The position numbers and the translations under genes are program-made. The notes under the pieces are model-generated. The model saw only the letters and a list, made by a program, of their open reading frames with translations, had not been told where the DNA came from and ran no database searches. A stretch of DNA of 64,000 bases from Adiantum capillus-veneris. Taxonomy: Eukaryota; Streptophyta; Polypodiopsida; Polypodiales; Pteridaceae. Location: positions 157,042,747 to 157,106,746 of the forward strand of contig CM043943.1 in the NCBI GenBank assembly GCA_014529385.2. The letters are read 5' to 3'. Shown here in pieces: positions 59,701 through 62,574 of this stretch (positions are counted from its first letter, which is position 1; each line of letters starts with the position of its first letter).

Positions 59701-61573
59701 CAGCAGCAGGGAGCTCCTGTGTCGAAGCAAGTGGAAAAAAAGCCTAATGTGCAGCCAGGGGGGGGTGCAAAGGAACCCACTTATGAGGTAGTTAAGGGCC
59801 GCAACAAGGTTATAATTGCCAAGCTTCGTGCCATAGCTGACACTGTGCGGTATGAATGCTTTGTTCAAGAAATAAACTTCAAAACAACAATGATGTTTCA
59901 AAAGAGAGCATTTTCGTTTCTGTTGAAAAATGTGAGCTCTATTGCAATGTCTTTTACTTGGATGGTGCAAGGTGTAGATGGAAGCACTCCACAACAAGAG
60001 ATGTATGTTGTAAGCCCAGTCACTGCATCACTACAAGCAAAAGAATCTGTGCAGATTACTGTAAGGTTTTGTCCCATGGAAGTAGAAGACTGCAATCACA
60101 CCTTGATTTGTGATATCCCAAACCTTGACCCTTCCAGCCCCCCTTTGAAGATTGCGTTAAAAGGCAAGGTGGCCCGTCCTTGGTGCTATTTTGAACTTCT
60201 TGGAAGTGGCTATGCTTGCAGGCGGCAAGATTCTGAGCAGGGCGTCGTAGATCCTCAGACCAATGTAATTGAGTTCGATTCTTTAGGATCAAATATGCAC
60301 GGCATAAAGTACTTTGTGGCTACAAATCCCACCAGTAAACCTTACAAGTTCATATGGGAACAAAAGGTTGCACAAAAACAGGACCATTTGGCAGAAGTGG
60401 TACCCAGTGCTGCGAAGTTGAACACCGCTGAGGAACCCTTCAAATGCTTGACGATTACTGGCGAAATCATGGGCGGAAGAAAGTATGAAATGGCATTTCA
60501 ATACAATCTCCCCAGAGTTGAGCACCATGAAAGTCTCTGGAATTTCAAGATACCAGAGCAAAAAATCGAAGTTCCATTCCTTCTGGTTAGCAACATCAAG
60601 AAGCCAGCTTTAAAACTGGATAAGTCTGTGATTAACTTTGGTCAAGTTCTTGTCGGTTCTCGAGTAAATCACACAGTGTACCTTCGAAATGAAGAGGCCA
60701 TGCCCTTCTTTTTCTGCTTTGCCAGACGGAGCTATACAGGGATGCAGCATGAAAGTCAGTCTGCCATTAGAATCAAGCCAAGATCAGCAATTGTAAAGCC
60801 AGCTTCAATACTGCCTATTGAAGTCAGCTTTGCTCCTCTTACCGAAGGGAGAGTGAATGTGAAAGCAAGGTGCAATCTGAAGAGATTCAATCCACTATTC
60901 ATCAGCATAAAAGGAGAGGCATATCAGTATCATGAAGAGGTCTATATGGATGCAGAAGACAATGGGGCTCCGATAAAGCTTTCATGCAAGGAGATTAACT
61001 GCATCAAAGTGAGACAAGTTGAAACAGATCACAAGAAGTTTATGAAGAGGCTTACAATCACCAACCTTGGGAAAGTTGCATTCCAGTTTTTGTGGGAATG
61101 GAGTCAGGATGCACCTGTAGTGGTGGAGCCAGCGGGTGGCATTGTGGGCAAGGGTGAAACGGTGCCTTGTGAGCTCTCAATTTCTGTTACCAAGGTAGAT
61201 GAAGGACTTGACACTGATCTCTCTTGCCAAGTTATGCATGGGAAAACATATCAACTTCACATTTCAGGTATTCCATGTATTTACCGATAATTCTTGATAA
61301 CCTAGTAAAGCTTGAGCAAACTTACTGCCTCACATCATGTGCCTCCTTACTATAGAAAAGCACTTTGGGCCTTTGAAACACATTTTCTCAGTAGTATCAA
61401 AGAAGAAGACATTATGGTGCAATTGACTCGGGAAATGTTTGCATCTTATGTTTTATGTTTGTTCATACTTGACAATGCATAATCAAACTCTTGTTTCTTC
61501 TTCTGCAGCATCCCAACCAGAAGACGAGGATGGGAAGAGACAAAGGCAGAGTGATTCCTCAGCTGCAAGATAA
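12726..61573 (+). CDS. HYDIN: HYDIN-like central-pair cilium protein, 3' part of gene (7 exons)
   Basis: Seven exons joined by GT/AG introns with matching phases encode about 2143 residues ending in a stop. Known HYDIN is a roughly 5000-residue protein of the ciliary central-pair apparatus made of many Ig-like ASH/MSP domains, with an adenylate-kinase-like P-loop insertion. Here the P-loop HGPPLSGKTTQ lies in the second exon, and repeated ASH-type strings such as INFGQVLVGSRVNHTVYLRN and VRFMPVHR occur throughout. The 5' part is outside the window. In plants, HYDIN would serve in sperm flagella, so expression should be confined to male gametes; that is an inference. Introns are about 4.5, 0.1, 2.4, 0.1, 35.1 and 0.24 kb. 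The exons have no internal stops, so the gene looks functional in spite of its transposon load. CFAP47 and other ASH proteins are alternatives but lack this P-loop module. Confidence 0.9.
12891..13829. other. HYDIN intron, unassigned part
   Basis: AT-rich sequence with stops in all frames. The stretch near 13120-13420 starts tgtaacgcccaacgg and looks like a worn LTR edge, but I found no partner. Nothing else is supported. Confidence 0.4.
13830..17172 (-). mobile_element. L1-type LINE (family 1, copy 2), internally deleted
   Basis: A minus-strand LINE in a HYDIN intron. Its 3' end (13830-13870) is the reverse complement of the end of copy 1. Moving right, 14050-14230 matches the ORF2 C-terminal region, 14700-14990 the segment just before RT, 15053-15300 the endonuclease (IDRFYASD, TFSDHAPM), and 15600-17127 ORF1. 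The RT palm is missing, so about 2 kb is deleted. A run of 13 G at 17160-17172 marks the upstream end. Stops are frequent. Confidence 0.8.
16320..17127 (-). pseudogene. LINE family 1 ORF1 (copy 2)
   Basis: The frame at 16744-17127 reads as the N-terminal part of ORF1, with PTIRLALSPAEQVSLAAEVKR-like text and ATFVICKIIGGRPSRGKVRDLL, the entry to a DUF4283-type RNA-binding domain. Near 16325-16365 a zinc knuckle can be read as CFICRQMSHLAKAC (CX2CX4HX4C). These are the hallmarks of plant L1 ORF1. Frame breaks lie between the two parts. Confidence 0.7.
17356..19548 (+). CDS. HYDIN: HYDIN exon B with adenylate-kinase-like P-loop
   Basis: A single 2193-base exon, 731 codons, phase 0 at both ends. 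Acceptor tgcag ends at 17355; donor gtgcaa starts at 19549. The first residues finish an ASH repeat. Residues about 180-200 of the exon contain FILHGPPLSGKTTQ (17902-17940), a Walker A loop GxxxxGKT of the adenylate-kinase-like insertion known in HYDIN. GVIFDGLHTQFL about 80 residues later fits the Walker B region, FDG. A Lys/Ser-rich low-complexity linker follows around 18760-18990, and then ASH repeats resume, with SRWIIPPHSKMSLLLRF and QMLDFGAIPAGVNPEG. Whether the P-loop binds nucleotide is not known from the sequence. Confidence 0.92.
19665..19840 (+). CDS. HYDIN: HYDIN exon C
   Basis: 176 bases between acceptor tttgcag (ending 19664) and donor gtgtgc (19841). Starts in phase 0 with DQLGILEGKLVCKV and ends two bases into a codon, which the next exon completes as AGG (Arg). 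The peptide holds LDPSSLNFERLQVGLLEKK, an ASH-type strand that begins with the fold's L-x-F-x-x-x-x-V-G pattern. Confidence 0.85.
19841..20689. other. HYDIN intron, with LINE-tail trace and poly-C
   Basis: Intron sequence. Around 20098-20150 the text gtcttcaagaggcaaaaatgacctatgagacc resembles the 3' tail of the (CT)n-bounded LINE (reverse sense). A pure run of 34 C at 20567-20600 is present. Frames across it that read as poly-Pro or poly-Gly are artefacts of the run. Confidence 0.5.
20690..21131 (+). pseudogene. LINE family 1 ORF1 fragment
   Basis: Matches the start of copy 1 (the agacacagatggaggc block) and the reverse complement of 16680-16990. Frames contain ATFVICKIINTLPSRDEVHNLL and VVQFLRHGYYQIEFETPKMA, a DUF4283-type RNA-binding domain. 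It stops abruptly at about 21131, where a gypsy LTR begins. Confidence 0.7.
21132..21688 (-). repeat. Solo-type gypsy LTR
   Basis: About 557 bases similar to the LTR at 10538-11088, including the shared blocks near cagccaacggct and gtccactagac. The minus-sense start is TGTAGCAGGGC at 21688. No internal gypsy sequence adjoins it, so it is a solo LTR or a fragment. Confidence 0.72.
22284..22455 (+). CDS. HYDIN: HYDIN exon D
   Basis: 172 bases after acceptor ctgcag (ending 22283), before donor gtattt (22456). The first base completes the split Arg codon from exon C. The peptide reads NTCSLPIHWRFIGLEN and ends with a helix-like EKILKEHFRLQ. It continues an ASH domain (P-x-x-W pattern). The intron before it carries a LINE fragment and a gypsy LTR. 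Confidence 0.82.
22545..22832 (+). CDS. HYDIN: HYDIN exon E
   Basis: 288 bases, 96 codons, phase 0. Acceptor ttag ends at 22544 and the strong donor gtaagt starts at 22833. The peptide has NTLDFGILRVAEELLKTLTLQNKGKYP-type text, a clear ASH motif (LDFG...V...L...NKGKYPV), and ends LEPKEEQK. The next exon is about 35 kb away. Confidence 0.88.
23431..24225 (-). repeat. Left pseudo-LTR of the Penelope-like element, with 104-bp tandem repeat
   Basis: Direct repeat of 28034-28713, with both copies ending in catccaaatagt. A tandem repeat with period 104 is visible at the outer side: the text cctcatgtttcagtgaatat starts at 23431 and again at 23535. Such partial tandem ends fit Penelope-type insertion products. 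Confidence 0.82.
24411..25700 (-). pseudogene. Penelope-like reverse transcriptase
   Basis: Overlapping open segments at 25161-24829 and 24920-24411, plus upstream pieces to about 25700. Readable motifs, in minus order, are VDKCSNNFVVMCKN (ADKAPNNxVxVCK-type entry), QTIGISMGTNCAVFLANLY (the PLE motif around P/S-M-G), RFVDDLFV (catalytic Asp-Asp box) and LDVxI-like text, then HISSNISLLAKYGVICSQLIRFSRLC. These match the RT of EN-containing Penelope-like elements and differ from LINE RTs. The two frames overlap at 24829-24920, which indicates a frameshift between palm motifs. Confidence 0.85.
25794..26114 (-). pseudogene. Penelope-like element, RT N-terminal part
   Basis: An open 106-codon segment with CPCSKAAFSSYVNGALDHVVTGDCSIL, then a basic stretch SRGTKYKLP. 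The text HVVTGD and the following KGxKYR-type run are shared by many Penelope-like elements just upstream of RT. It joins the GIY-YIG segment on one side and the RT on the other. Confidence 0.75.
26582..26998 (-). pseudogene. N-terminal GIY-YIG endonuclease domain
   Basis: On the minus strand the frame from about 26998 reads VIYVISSIHDSSIMYVGQTF, which has the IYV...YVGQT pair that defines the GIY-YIG fold. A stop follows near 26906. The next frame, 26833-26582, reads LYNAIAKHGFESFCCFPIE-like text and then ARPRELFWMRTLHAFFPKSFN, the conserved catalytic Glu region of this endonuclease group. The domain lies upstream of RT in transcription order. Confidence 0.82.
26999..27299 (-). pseudogene. 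Penelope-like element N-terminal region
   Basis: A 64-codon open segment (27299-27105), then a broken continuation. It reads VARSSHNLYQKRFKFLAKFNLKNLHVFG, a basic region that I compare to the N-terminal part of Naiad-type elements. Just before GIY-YIG a Cys and a His (DCSLSPVHTP) could belong to a zinc-binding site. Start codon choice is uncertain. Confidence 0.6.
28034..28713 (-). repeat. Right pseudo-LTR of the Penelope-like element
   Basis: Same sense as the left repeat, aligned from aataagttgagaatagtc to catccaaatagt. Single-base differences and small indels are scattered along it, so the insertion is not recent. It is followed at once by (TA)n at 28714-28765. Confidence 0.82.
28714..28765. 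repeat. (TA)n microsatellite
   Basis: About 26 pure TA units. It adjoins the 5' end (minus sense) of the Penelope-like element. Confidence 0.95.
28840..30270 (+). mobile_element. LINE family 1 fragment (RT palm to C-terminal region)
   Basis: Plus strand, starting in the RT catalytic box (the text reads AGKFADDIALYSN in one frame near 28851) and continuing through thumb and C-terminal regions, parallel to 3380-4880 of copy 1. Shared text includes ccaaccaggtgctttTggcgac-like runs. Frameshifts are many. Its 5' truncation point is close to the (TA)n tract. Confidence 0.78.
30271..30496. other. Spacer with GAAACGTTTC palindromes
   Basis: Short non-coding sequence with several variants of gaaacgtttca. 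The perfect 10-base palindrome GAAACGTTTC occurs at 30353-30362 and again, on the other side of the SINE, at 30937-30946. No gene is seen. Confidence 0.5.
30514..30891 (+). mobile_element. tRNA-derived SINE with 17-bp target-site duplication
   Basis: A 378-base element with a tRNA-like head. The A box is TGGTCTAATGGT (about 30525) and the B box GGTTCAAATCC (about 30570), the two parts of a polymerase III promoter. An A-rich tail (tcaaaagaaaaa) ends the body. The host 17-mer aaaattgcacgcatttc flanks it exactly, at 30497-30513 and 30892-30908. The tRNA head is followed by about 300 bases of tRNA-unrelated body, so this is a SINE, not a tRNA gene. The perfect duplication implies recent insertion. 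The driving LINE is unknown; the A-rich tail fits the L1-type family 1. Confidence 0.9.
31085..31438 (+). repeat. LTR of a copia-like element
   Basis: A 354-base segment that starts TGTAAGGACC and ends ATCCCACA. It is followed after two bases by a canonical primer binding site. No second LTR was found; the internal part is worn down after about 31600. Confidence 0.68.
31441..31452 (+). promoter_or_regulatory. Primer binding site (initiator Met tRNA)
   Basis: The 12-mer TGGTATCAGAGC is complementary to the 3' end of plant initiator tRNA-Met, which primes minus-strand DNA in most copia elements. It lies two bases after the LTR. Confidence 0.85.
31453..31710. other. Worn internal region of the LTR element
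   Basis: Sequence after the primer site. An ATG near 31484 opens a short reading with stops, probably a gag remnant. Nothing more is supported. Confidence 0.4.
31711..31840 (-). mobile_element. 5'-truncated 3' tail of the (CT)n-bounded LINE
   Basis: The reverse complement carries the text ggtctcataggtcactttggcc and cgttaatataacatttcatttc, the same tail as at 31858-31930 and at 53395-53482. GAGAGAG lies on the outer side (31703-31710) and AGAGAGAGA on the inner side (31840-31850). So this small unit is itself bounded by GA/CT on both sides. Confidence 0.75.
32272..33165 (-). pseudogene. (CT)n-bounded LINE, ORF2 C-terminal region
   Basis: A 297-codon open frame beginning at 33165 with an ATG inside ORF2. 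It reads MVASAMLYGVQIWGP, the thumb-end motif of LINE RTs (xLYGxExW type). The C-terminal half holds CKLCGMEPETKLHYICHC, a CX2CX7HX4C-type motif common after the RT in non-LTR elements and thought to bind nucleic acid. It is open over nearly 900 bases, better preserved than most transposon frames here. Confidence 0.82.
33273..34298 (-). pseudogene. (CT)n-bounded LINE, reverse transcriptase
   Basis: Segments 34387-33788, 33864-33601 and 33740-33273 in shifting frames. Motifs are LPESWKLSTIVPIFKSGDP, NYRTIMV, ATGQAGFKRDYSTLDHI, VDFRKAFDTV (motif A), GVKQGCPLSPTLFGMYIDE (motif B), LLLYADDIVLIAES (catalytic box) and LGKTKVMVF. All catalytic residues remain. The first segment starts inside the microsatellite, so the first 30 residues or so are a run of Leu-Ser from the (CT)n tract and are not real protein. 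Confidence 0.87.
34299..34357. repeat. (GA)n microsatellite at LINE 5' end
   Basis: Pure GA run of about 59 bases touching the 5' truncation of the LINE. Short (CA)n follows at 34368-34391. Confidence 0.95.
34495..34566. repeat. (TA)n microsatellite
   Basis: About 36 TA units between the LINE region and the pararetrovirus fragment. Confidence 0.95.
34700..35280 (+). pseudogene. Endogenous pararetrovirus, capsid-like fragment (inverted)
   Basis: Plus-strand coding remnants in two frames (34780-35061 and 34944-35249) that overlap, so a frameshift lies near 35020. One frame has TGILKRWWEILPPEV and IENIYKEFIGH, which I compare with the coat-protein core of Caulimoviridae, where a Trp-rich helix precedes a basic end. 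It is opposite in strand to the PR/RT part next door, so the viral piece has been rearranged. The match is by eye only. Confidence 0.5.
35430..36529 (-). pseudogene. Caulimovirid reverse transcriptase and RNase H start
   Basis: The 294-codon open frame 36529-35645 holds RLVIDYKPLNKFL, KIFSKFDLKSGFWQ (motif A), MPMGLANAPSE (motif B) and CLVYLDDMLIYSKS (catalytic YLDD box), then FLGITI. The string FCLVYLDD and the following S-K-S are typical of caulimovirid RT and differ from gypsy. A small in-frame tandem duplication repeats a PKGRYKVHPKDRYK stretch. RNase H begins in another frame near 35590 with YTDAS, with AWGAVL a few residues on. Described as a remnant; no restored reading is given. Confidence 0.82.
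36580..37065. repeat. 239-bp tandem duplication in the pararetrovirus
   Basis: Two direct copies, 36580-36818 and 36819-37065, both starting ggattttgtcctta. They share most bases; the second has an 18-base insertion (an in-frame difference) near 36967-36984. The duplicated stretch lies between the protease and RT of the remnant. Confidence 0.85.
37060..37692. repeat. Solo LTR inserted in the pararetrovirus protease
   Basis: A 633-base insert that begins TGTCACAAGG and ends TTGTTACA. The 5-base target duplication tcata flanks it at 37055-37059 and 37693-37697. Protease text resumes on the other side. Inside, a run of 50-base units repeats the box CCACGTCATCA three times (about 37406-37500), followed by (TG)n at 37501-37519. 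Confidence 0.8.
37698..38063 (-). pseudogene. Caulimovirid aspartic protease, N-terminal part
   Basis: A 128-codon frame with LDALIDTGAGESFAKKSLFP, the retropepsin active site D-T-G-A. The frame then runs to the LTR edge (LHSSNMWY) and the fold continues beyond the solo LTR with text like DLVISFNLV. The interruption by the LTR is certain from the target duplication. Confidence 0.72.
38064..38939 (-). pseudogene. Coat protein to protease linker of the caulimovirid
   Basis: Minus-strand open segments of 72 and 107 codons (38422-38204 and 38954-38631), rich in Ser, Asn and Lys, between the zinc finger and the protease. No motif is recognised. Position suggests the linker of the viral polyprotein. 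Confidence 0.4.
38940..39090 (-). pseudogene. Caulimovirid coat protein zinc finger
   Basis: On the minus strand, about 39060-39010 reads KCFICGKTGHWVSECPKK, a CX2CX4HX4C finger typical of the coat protein C-terminus, followed by Lys-rich residues. It marks the viral end left of LINE copy A1. Confidence 0.7.
39095..40895 (+). mobile_element. LINE (family 2) copy A1, truncated at both conserved parts
   Basis: A plus-strand non-LTR element that starts inside ORF2 just after the pararetrovirus. RT motifs are VQPILSPEAANCLEAAF, PVIYKILAKMIVLRI, QYGFIPRRQIMDNLAN, DIDKAFDTVLWDY (motif A), VRQGCPLSTLLF (motif B, near 39915) and AYADDSLFTLKN (catalytic box near 40055). The end, near 40869-40895, matches the tail of copy B (aatttaaatcagcaagattta against aaattaatccaagattta), then an A-run and (TG)n at 40898-40912. 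The C-terminal part is deleted. Frameshifts are frequent. Confidence 0.8.
40898..40972. repeat. (TG)n array between LINE copies A1 and A2
   Basis: Three TG runs broken by tctcagagagag and by ctggtgtgagcaacagtgg. They separate the tail of A1 from the truncated 5' end of A2. Confidence 0.9.
40973..42788 (+). mobile_element. LINE (family 2) copy A2, 5'-truncated
   Basis: Starts directly after (TG)n at the RT catalytic box (ADDSLFMPRNHYDD) and runs through thumb, C-terminal Cys/His region and 3' tail, ending aaattaatcaaagcgccaaaaaaa and gtgtgcgtgtgtgtt. Open segments at 41173-41868 and 41890-42549 contain ARKAMLFPVLVE-type thumb text and CVFSWRCLVRALPVGSVL with HLLWRCRHSRAF, the zinc-ribbon that ends plant LINE ORF2. 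Both sides of the copy are TG-rich. Confidence 0.82.
43026..44196 (+). pseudogene. LINE family 2 ORF1 (copy B)
   Basis: Starts with the ATG near 43026 (MVAESSKMGEIRACLLEDFEDAKNAW in one frame). A CCHC knuckle can be read at about 43643-43693 as CFCCGKFGHMQSEC. The 43904-44197 segment gives the ORF1 C-terminal part. The protein would bind the element RNA. Frames are broken in several places. Confidence 0.7.
44234..45000 (+). pseudogene. LINE family 2 endonuclease (copy B)
   Basis: The frame 44234-44422 reads HTCVKCISYNVHGLCNPAKWRL, then ANIVVLHEHNQHEF, the APE-type start (S-x-N-V-x-G-L) and Glu motif. 44503-44793 continues with YEFGGVYAHTASGQRAALWRD and LLYGDFNNAPSS, the GDFN box. The SDH end of the domain is not readable here but is intact in copy C as TLSDHFPLL. 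Confidence 0.75.
45323..46392 (+). pseudogene. LINE family 2 reverse transcriptase (copy B, palm deleted)
   Basis: Frames 45323-45661 and 45451-46392 overlap. Motifs are RSPGWDGLIVKFF, HWRPITLMPVVYKILG, QYGFIPRRQITDNLANVL and MQVDIEKDFETL (motif A). After motif A the reading jumps to C-terminal text (SALFDAWKAVTAHLSWNG), so motifs B and the YADD box are missing. Confidence 0.8.
46393..47113 (+). pseudogene. LINE family 2 ORF2 C-terminal region (copy B)
   Basis: Segments 46532-47113 and 46606-46878 show CHISSSHCARCSASNETIKHLLWDC, a CX2C...HXXXXC zinc-ribbon seen at the end of plant LINE ORF2, followed by a short tail with LSF-rich text and the 3' UTR. Confidence 0.68.
47136..47163. repeat. 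(TG)n at LINE copy B 3' end
   Basis: About 13 pure TG units directly after the A-rich tail of copy B. Confidence 0.95.
47164..48368. other. Degraded LTR-retroelement interior
   Basis: No open gene. A direct repeat of about 160 bases occurs twice, near 47950-48110 and 48112-48262, with blocks such as gtcgaaaacttgcacaaaagaatgaaatt. The reverse complement of a Met-tRNA-like primer site, gctatgatacca at about 48355-48366, lies just left of the LTR start at 48369. So this is the internal part of a minus-strand LTR element with its 5' LTR on the right. A polypurine-like tract gggaggggggatgtcacaag at 47653-47672 may belong to a second element. Confidence 0.45.
48649..48834 (+). repeat. Copia 5' LTR
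   Basis: 186 bases starting TGTTGGGG, identical by eye to 52389-52574. It contains short CT and TG runs. The first five bases before it are the duplicated target tcaag. Confidence 0.92.
48837..48848 (+). promoter_or_regulatory. Copia primer binding site
   Basis: TGGTATCAGAGC, complementary to initiator tRNA-Met, two bases after the LTR. Confidence 0.92.
48849..50479 (+). other. Copia leader region
   Basis: About 1.6 kb without a long plus-strand frame. It is longer than the usual copia leader of a few hundred bases. It could carry packaging signals; nothing else is recognised. Confidence 0.6.
50480..52309 (+). CDS. Copia Gag-like polyprotein, single open frame (609 aa from ATG 50480)
   Basis: The open frame starts at 50372, but copia Gag probably starts at 50480 (MAETGDRSDCDL), giving 609 codons to the TGA at 52307-52309. 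It contains a Gag core (FDGSDFAAWRECML, EEMALSTLFL, ALWRRLHDMY), a CCHC knuckle CWYCGHSGHVRRRC, and a protease region whose active site reads WLLDADAMFHVTP where D-S-G is usual. Next is a Ser/Glu/Gln-rich stretch, then text like the end of copia RT: GGLMYEMLILRPDIVAAVGV and LQYVCGTSGG. Integrase and the RT palm are gone. The Gag part may be functional for packaging; the protease probably is not. Confidence 0.85.
   Translation: MAETGDRSDCDLSQMRVFDGSDFAAWRECMLDALTQRGLHRPLSGDVGRPSNMFDNQWQELEEMALSTLFLHLVESVYALVMYEATSRALWRRLHDMYDRSESSRTRVRHVHSRVCRQVICWYCGHSGHVRRRCFRRMRHRRRHGSLRDVCSDAMDSVALTVEADVVSEYTSDEDVTFTSSYARDAIHVDSALPSQWLLDADAMFHVTPHREWFCSYPSGMLVSVHLADGSVHAIAGAGDVRLSLPSGASYLLRHVRYVPDLTVSLISIGQLRDCGCQISLRERDFVMHLGSLVIARGARSGTGYPLHVDHARDGVVSVITQPGRERESRRVSFACGLQDALHGVQDSELVVHTVGAQLEQSHREVTESDMHALLVTEQSRESVMRDTSMQDRQVERSCSSESRQEDVVQESMHTELEHESSSESQQIEWSCLQWMIAEETEMSSIMQSFLSMLDSEHGDIVVQDMSSSRHLEQLVCSEVARQGDASFADSQEMHVADTPCQSEMPIARDIYVDARSVELAGPASIASAFGGLMYEMLILRPDIVAAVGVFAVGVVSRLLTDDGIVHEGDMQVLRTYLQYVCGTSGGVWTYTGARQPDAHDHSQPVGIG
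52310..52388 (+). other. Copia 3' non-coding and polypurine tract
   Basis: Short tail between the ORF stop and the 3' LTR, ending aagtgggaggt, purine rich, as needed to prime plus-strand DNA. Confidence 0.75.
52389..52574 (+). repeat. Copia 3' LTR
   Basis: 186 bases identical by eye to the 5' LTR, followed by the target duplication tcaag at 52575-52579. Confidence 0.92.
52590..52718 (-). pseudogene. LINE RT fragment
   Basis: Minus-strand reading from 52716: MHLDIDKAFDTVQHDFIAQTMARL, with the motif A aspartate of a LINE RT. It is similar to family 2 (DIDKAFDTVLWDYIADVM). It ends at the older LTR on one side and at the MITE on the other. Confidence 0.68.
52722..53064. mobile_element. Harbinger-like MITE, copy 1
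   Basis: A 343-base non-coding element with inverted ends: left ggctcgtgtcacactagg, right ending ttgtgtgacaagggcc. Three-base target TTA flanks it (52719-52721 and 53065-53067), the pattern of PIF/Harbinger transposons. A second copy with related ends lies at 62575-62904, with target TAA. No transposase is present. Confidence 0.68.
53110..53159. repeat. (CT)n microsatellite
   Basis: Pure CT run of about 50 bases at the 5' side of a LINE tail unit. Confidence 0.95.
53160..53482 (+). mobile_element. Truncated tail of the (CT)n-bounded LINE, unit 1
   Basis: Plus-strand 3' part of the LINE, about 320 bases, from agaccgagc to catttcatttc. It resembles the reverse complement of 31858-32230. It sits between (CT)n at 53110-53159 and (CT)n at 53483-53535. 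Confidence 0.8.
53483..53535. repeat. (CT)n microsatellite
   Basis: Pure CT run between the two LINE tail units. Confidence 0.95.
53536..53676 (+). mobile_element. Truncated tail of the (CT)n-bounded LINE, unit 2
   Basis: About 140 bases, nearly identical to the last 140 bases of unit 1 (ctctgactttgtatcag to catttcattttcat). CT runs flank it on both sides. Confidence 0.82.
53677..53771. repeat. Compound (CT)n(CA)n microsatellite
   Basis: CT units to 53724, then CA units to 53771. The CT part ends a LINE tail; the CA part touches the 3' end of LINE copy C, which lies on the minus strand. Confidence 0.95.
53772..57718 (-). mobile_element. LINE (family 2) copy C, bounded by (CA)n
   Basis: A minus-strand copy of the (TG)n-bounded LINE. 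Its 3' end (53772-53830) carries the same tail as copies A2 and B in reverse: attgaggtttccc-type text, A-run, then (TG)n. Its 5' end falls in the ORF1 C-terminal region and touches CA units at 57719-57740, that is (TG)n in the element's sense. ORF2 endonuclease, RT and C-terminal region can all be read. Confidence 0.85.
53918..57834 (-). pseudogene. LINE family 2 ORFs (copy C)
   Basis: Reading leftwards, 57834-57541 has the ORF1 end. 57502-57278 starts the endonuclease (CFTYNMCGLCNHDKW, DIVVLQEHNHHEF), 57053-56799 ends it (FTLSDHFPLLIA). RT is at 56221-55676 (RSPGWDGLMVEFFL-like, QYEFIPRKQI) and 55648-55243, with the catalytic box in AQACADDSMFW. The zinc-ribbon is at 54289-53918 (RCVHCGARTGNIPHLLWCC). 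Frames shift several times. The upstream part to 57834 beyond the (CA)n is a spurious extension of the frame. Confidence 0.8.
57895..61267 (+). CDS. HYDIN: HYDIN exon F (3.4 kb)
   Basis: 3373 bases, 1124 codons plus one base. Acceptor acatgacag ends at 57894, donor gtattc starts at 61268. It opens VEVHFNKERRLTKEI, which follows KEEQK of exon E well. The exon encodes a run of ASH repeats, including ILNVGDSSFNFKLS, FKLENPYKVP-like and INFGQVLVGSRVNHTVYLRN, separated by Lys/Ser-rich linkers near 58200-58350 and 59700-59790. No stop interrupts it. If the last intron were retained, translation would end six codons later at 61288-61290. Confidence 0.92.
61291..61508 (+). other. Last HYDIN intron
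   Basis: A short AT-rich intron between donor gtattc (61268) and acceptor cttctgcag. T-rich tract precedes the acceptor. Confidence 0.65.
61509..61573 (+). CDS. HYDIN: HYDIN terminal exon (probable)
   Basis: Acceptor cttctgcag ends at 61508. The split codon joins as GCA, then the short charged tail SQPEDEDGKRQRQSDSSAAR ends at TAA 61571-61573. The T-rich tract before the acceptor and the exact phase match support it. The small size makes it less certain than the other exons. Confidence 0.68.
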
Positions 61574-61639
61574 TAAGGATTATCAGAACTCCTTGATGAG
61601 CTTTGATAACGACGATTATCAATAGGTCTCCTCGATGAG

Positions 61640-61701
<62 letters not shown>

Positions 61702-62250
61702 TGTGTCTTTCTATCACCCAAGTGTGGTAGATTGGTTATGCCATTTCCCTCTTGAATAGCAGGTCTTGATAGTTTCCTACAACGTTATTTAATACTCTTC
61801 TTCTTCTTCTTCCCCTCTCTCTCTCTCTCTCTCTCAAATCTCTTCCACTTCTGAAATTTTGGTCTATCCCTTGAGGCTCGTTGAGTGATCTGTAAGCAGT
61901 GTATTAGCTCTCTATCTTCCCTTTTTCAGCACACTCTTATGCAATCTCAAATTCTTTTGCGAGAAAGTGACGTTGCCATGTTACGGGAGCTGTTATCAAG
62001 GTAATGTTGTGCAAAGGGAAAATTTTCACTCTTCAAAATGAGGCCTCTCACAGGAGACATTGCCAAGAGGGATAATGATGGGGTAAGGAAAGGTCTTTTA
62101 CTGACCTTTCTTCGTAAAAAGTGCGAACCAACGGGGAGCCGGGAGCCATAGCAGGAGCAGTTCTTACGGAGGGAAAGGTGAGCAAATCTTGACCTTTCCC
62201 CCCGGCCGTCAAGGTCTAAGCACTAGACTCTGACAACGAGCACGCACGCG
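61574..62250. other. 3' flank of HYDIN with microsatellites
   Basis: Contains a compound (CT)n(GT)n tract at about 61648-61706 and a short CT run near 61817-61835. It may hold the HYDIN 3' UTR. No other gene is seen. Confidence 0.55.
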
Positions 62251-62320
62251 CGTAATTTCTAGTAGATGAGTGGTCGAGAAATTACGTGTCTCGTAATTTC
62301 TAGTAGATGAGTGGTCGAGA
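62251..62320. repeat. Direct repeat with hairpin
   Basis: The 29-base text cgtaatttctagtagatgag plus tggtcgaga occurs twice, starting at about 62251 and 62291. The first copy together with the bases after it forms an inverted repeat, cgtaatttct and agaaattacg, with a 16-base loop. Confidence 0.75.
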
Positions 62321-62574
62321 TCCCCTGTCCCCCGACCCTGGACCTTGACGGAGAGCTTTGTTTGTTGCCTCTGTTGTTAATTCTAGGTTTGAGTTAAGAT
62401 GATAGTCTTTAATTAACATTGAAAAAAAATTGCATCCACAAATGTTGTGCACCTTTCTTTAACCCGAGAACATGTGTTCTTATCAAAATACTTCCACACC
62501 TTTTAAATGCCCTCTTTAAACTGATCAATGAGTGACTTTCCCCTTGGCATTACAATAGGTCTAAGGCCTATGTC

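Noticed and set aside
62251-62320. Repeat text taatttctagtagat that recalls the Cas12a CRISPR repeat
   Set aside because: Only two copies with about 11 bases between them, no spacers of normal size, no cas genes and a plant nuclear setting. The likeness is chance.
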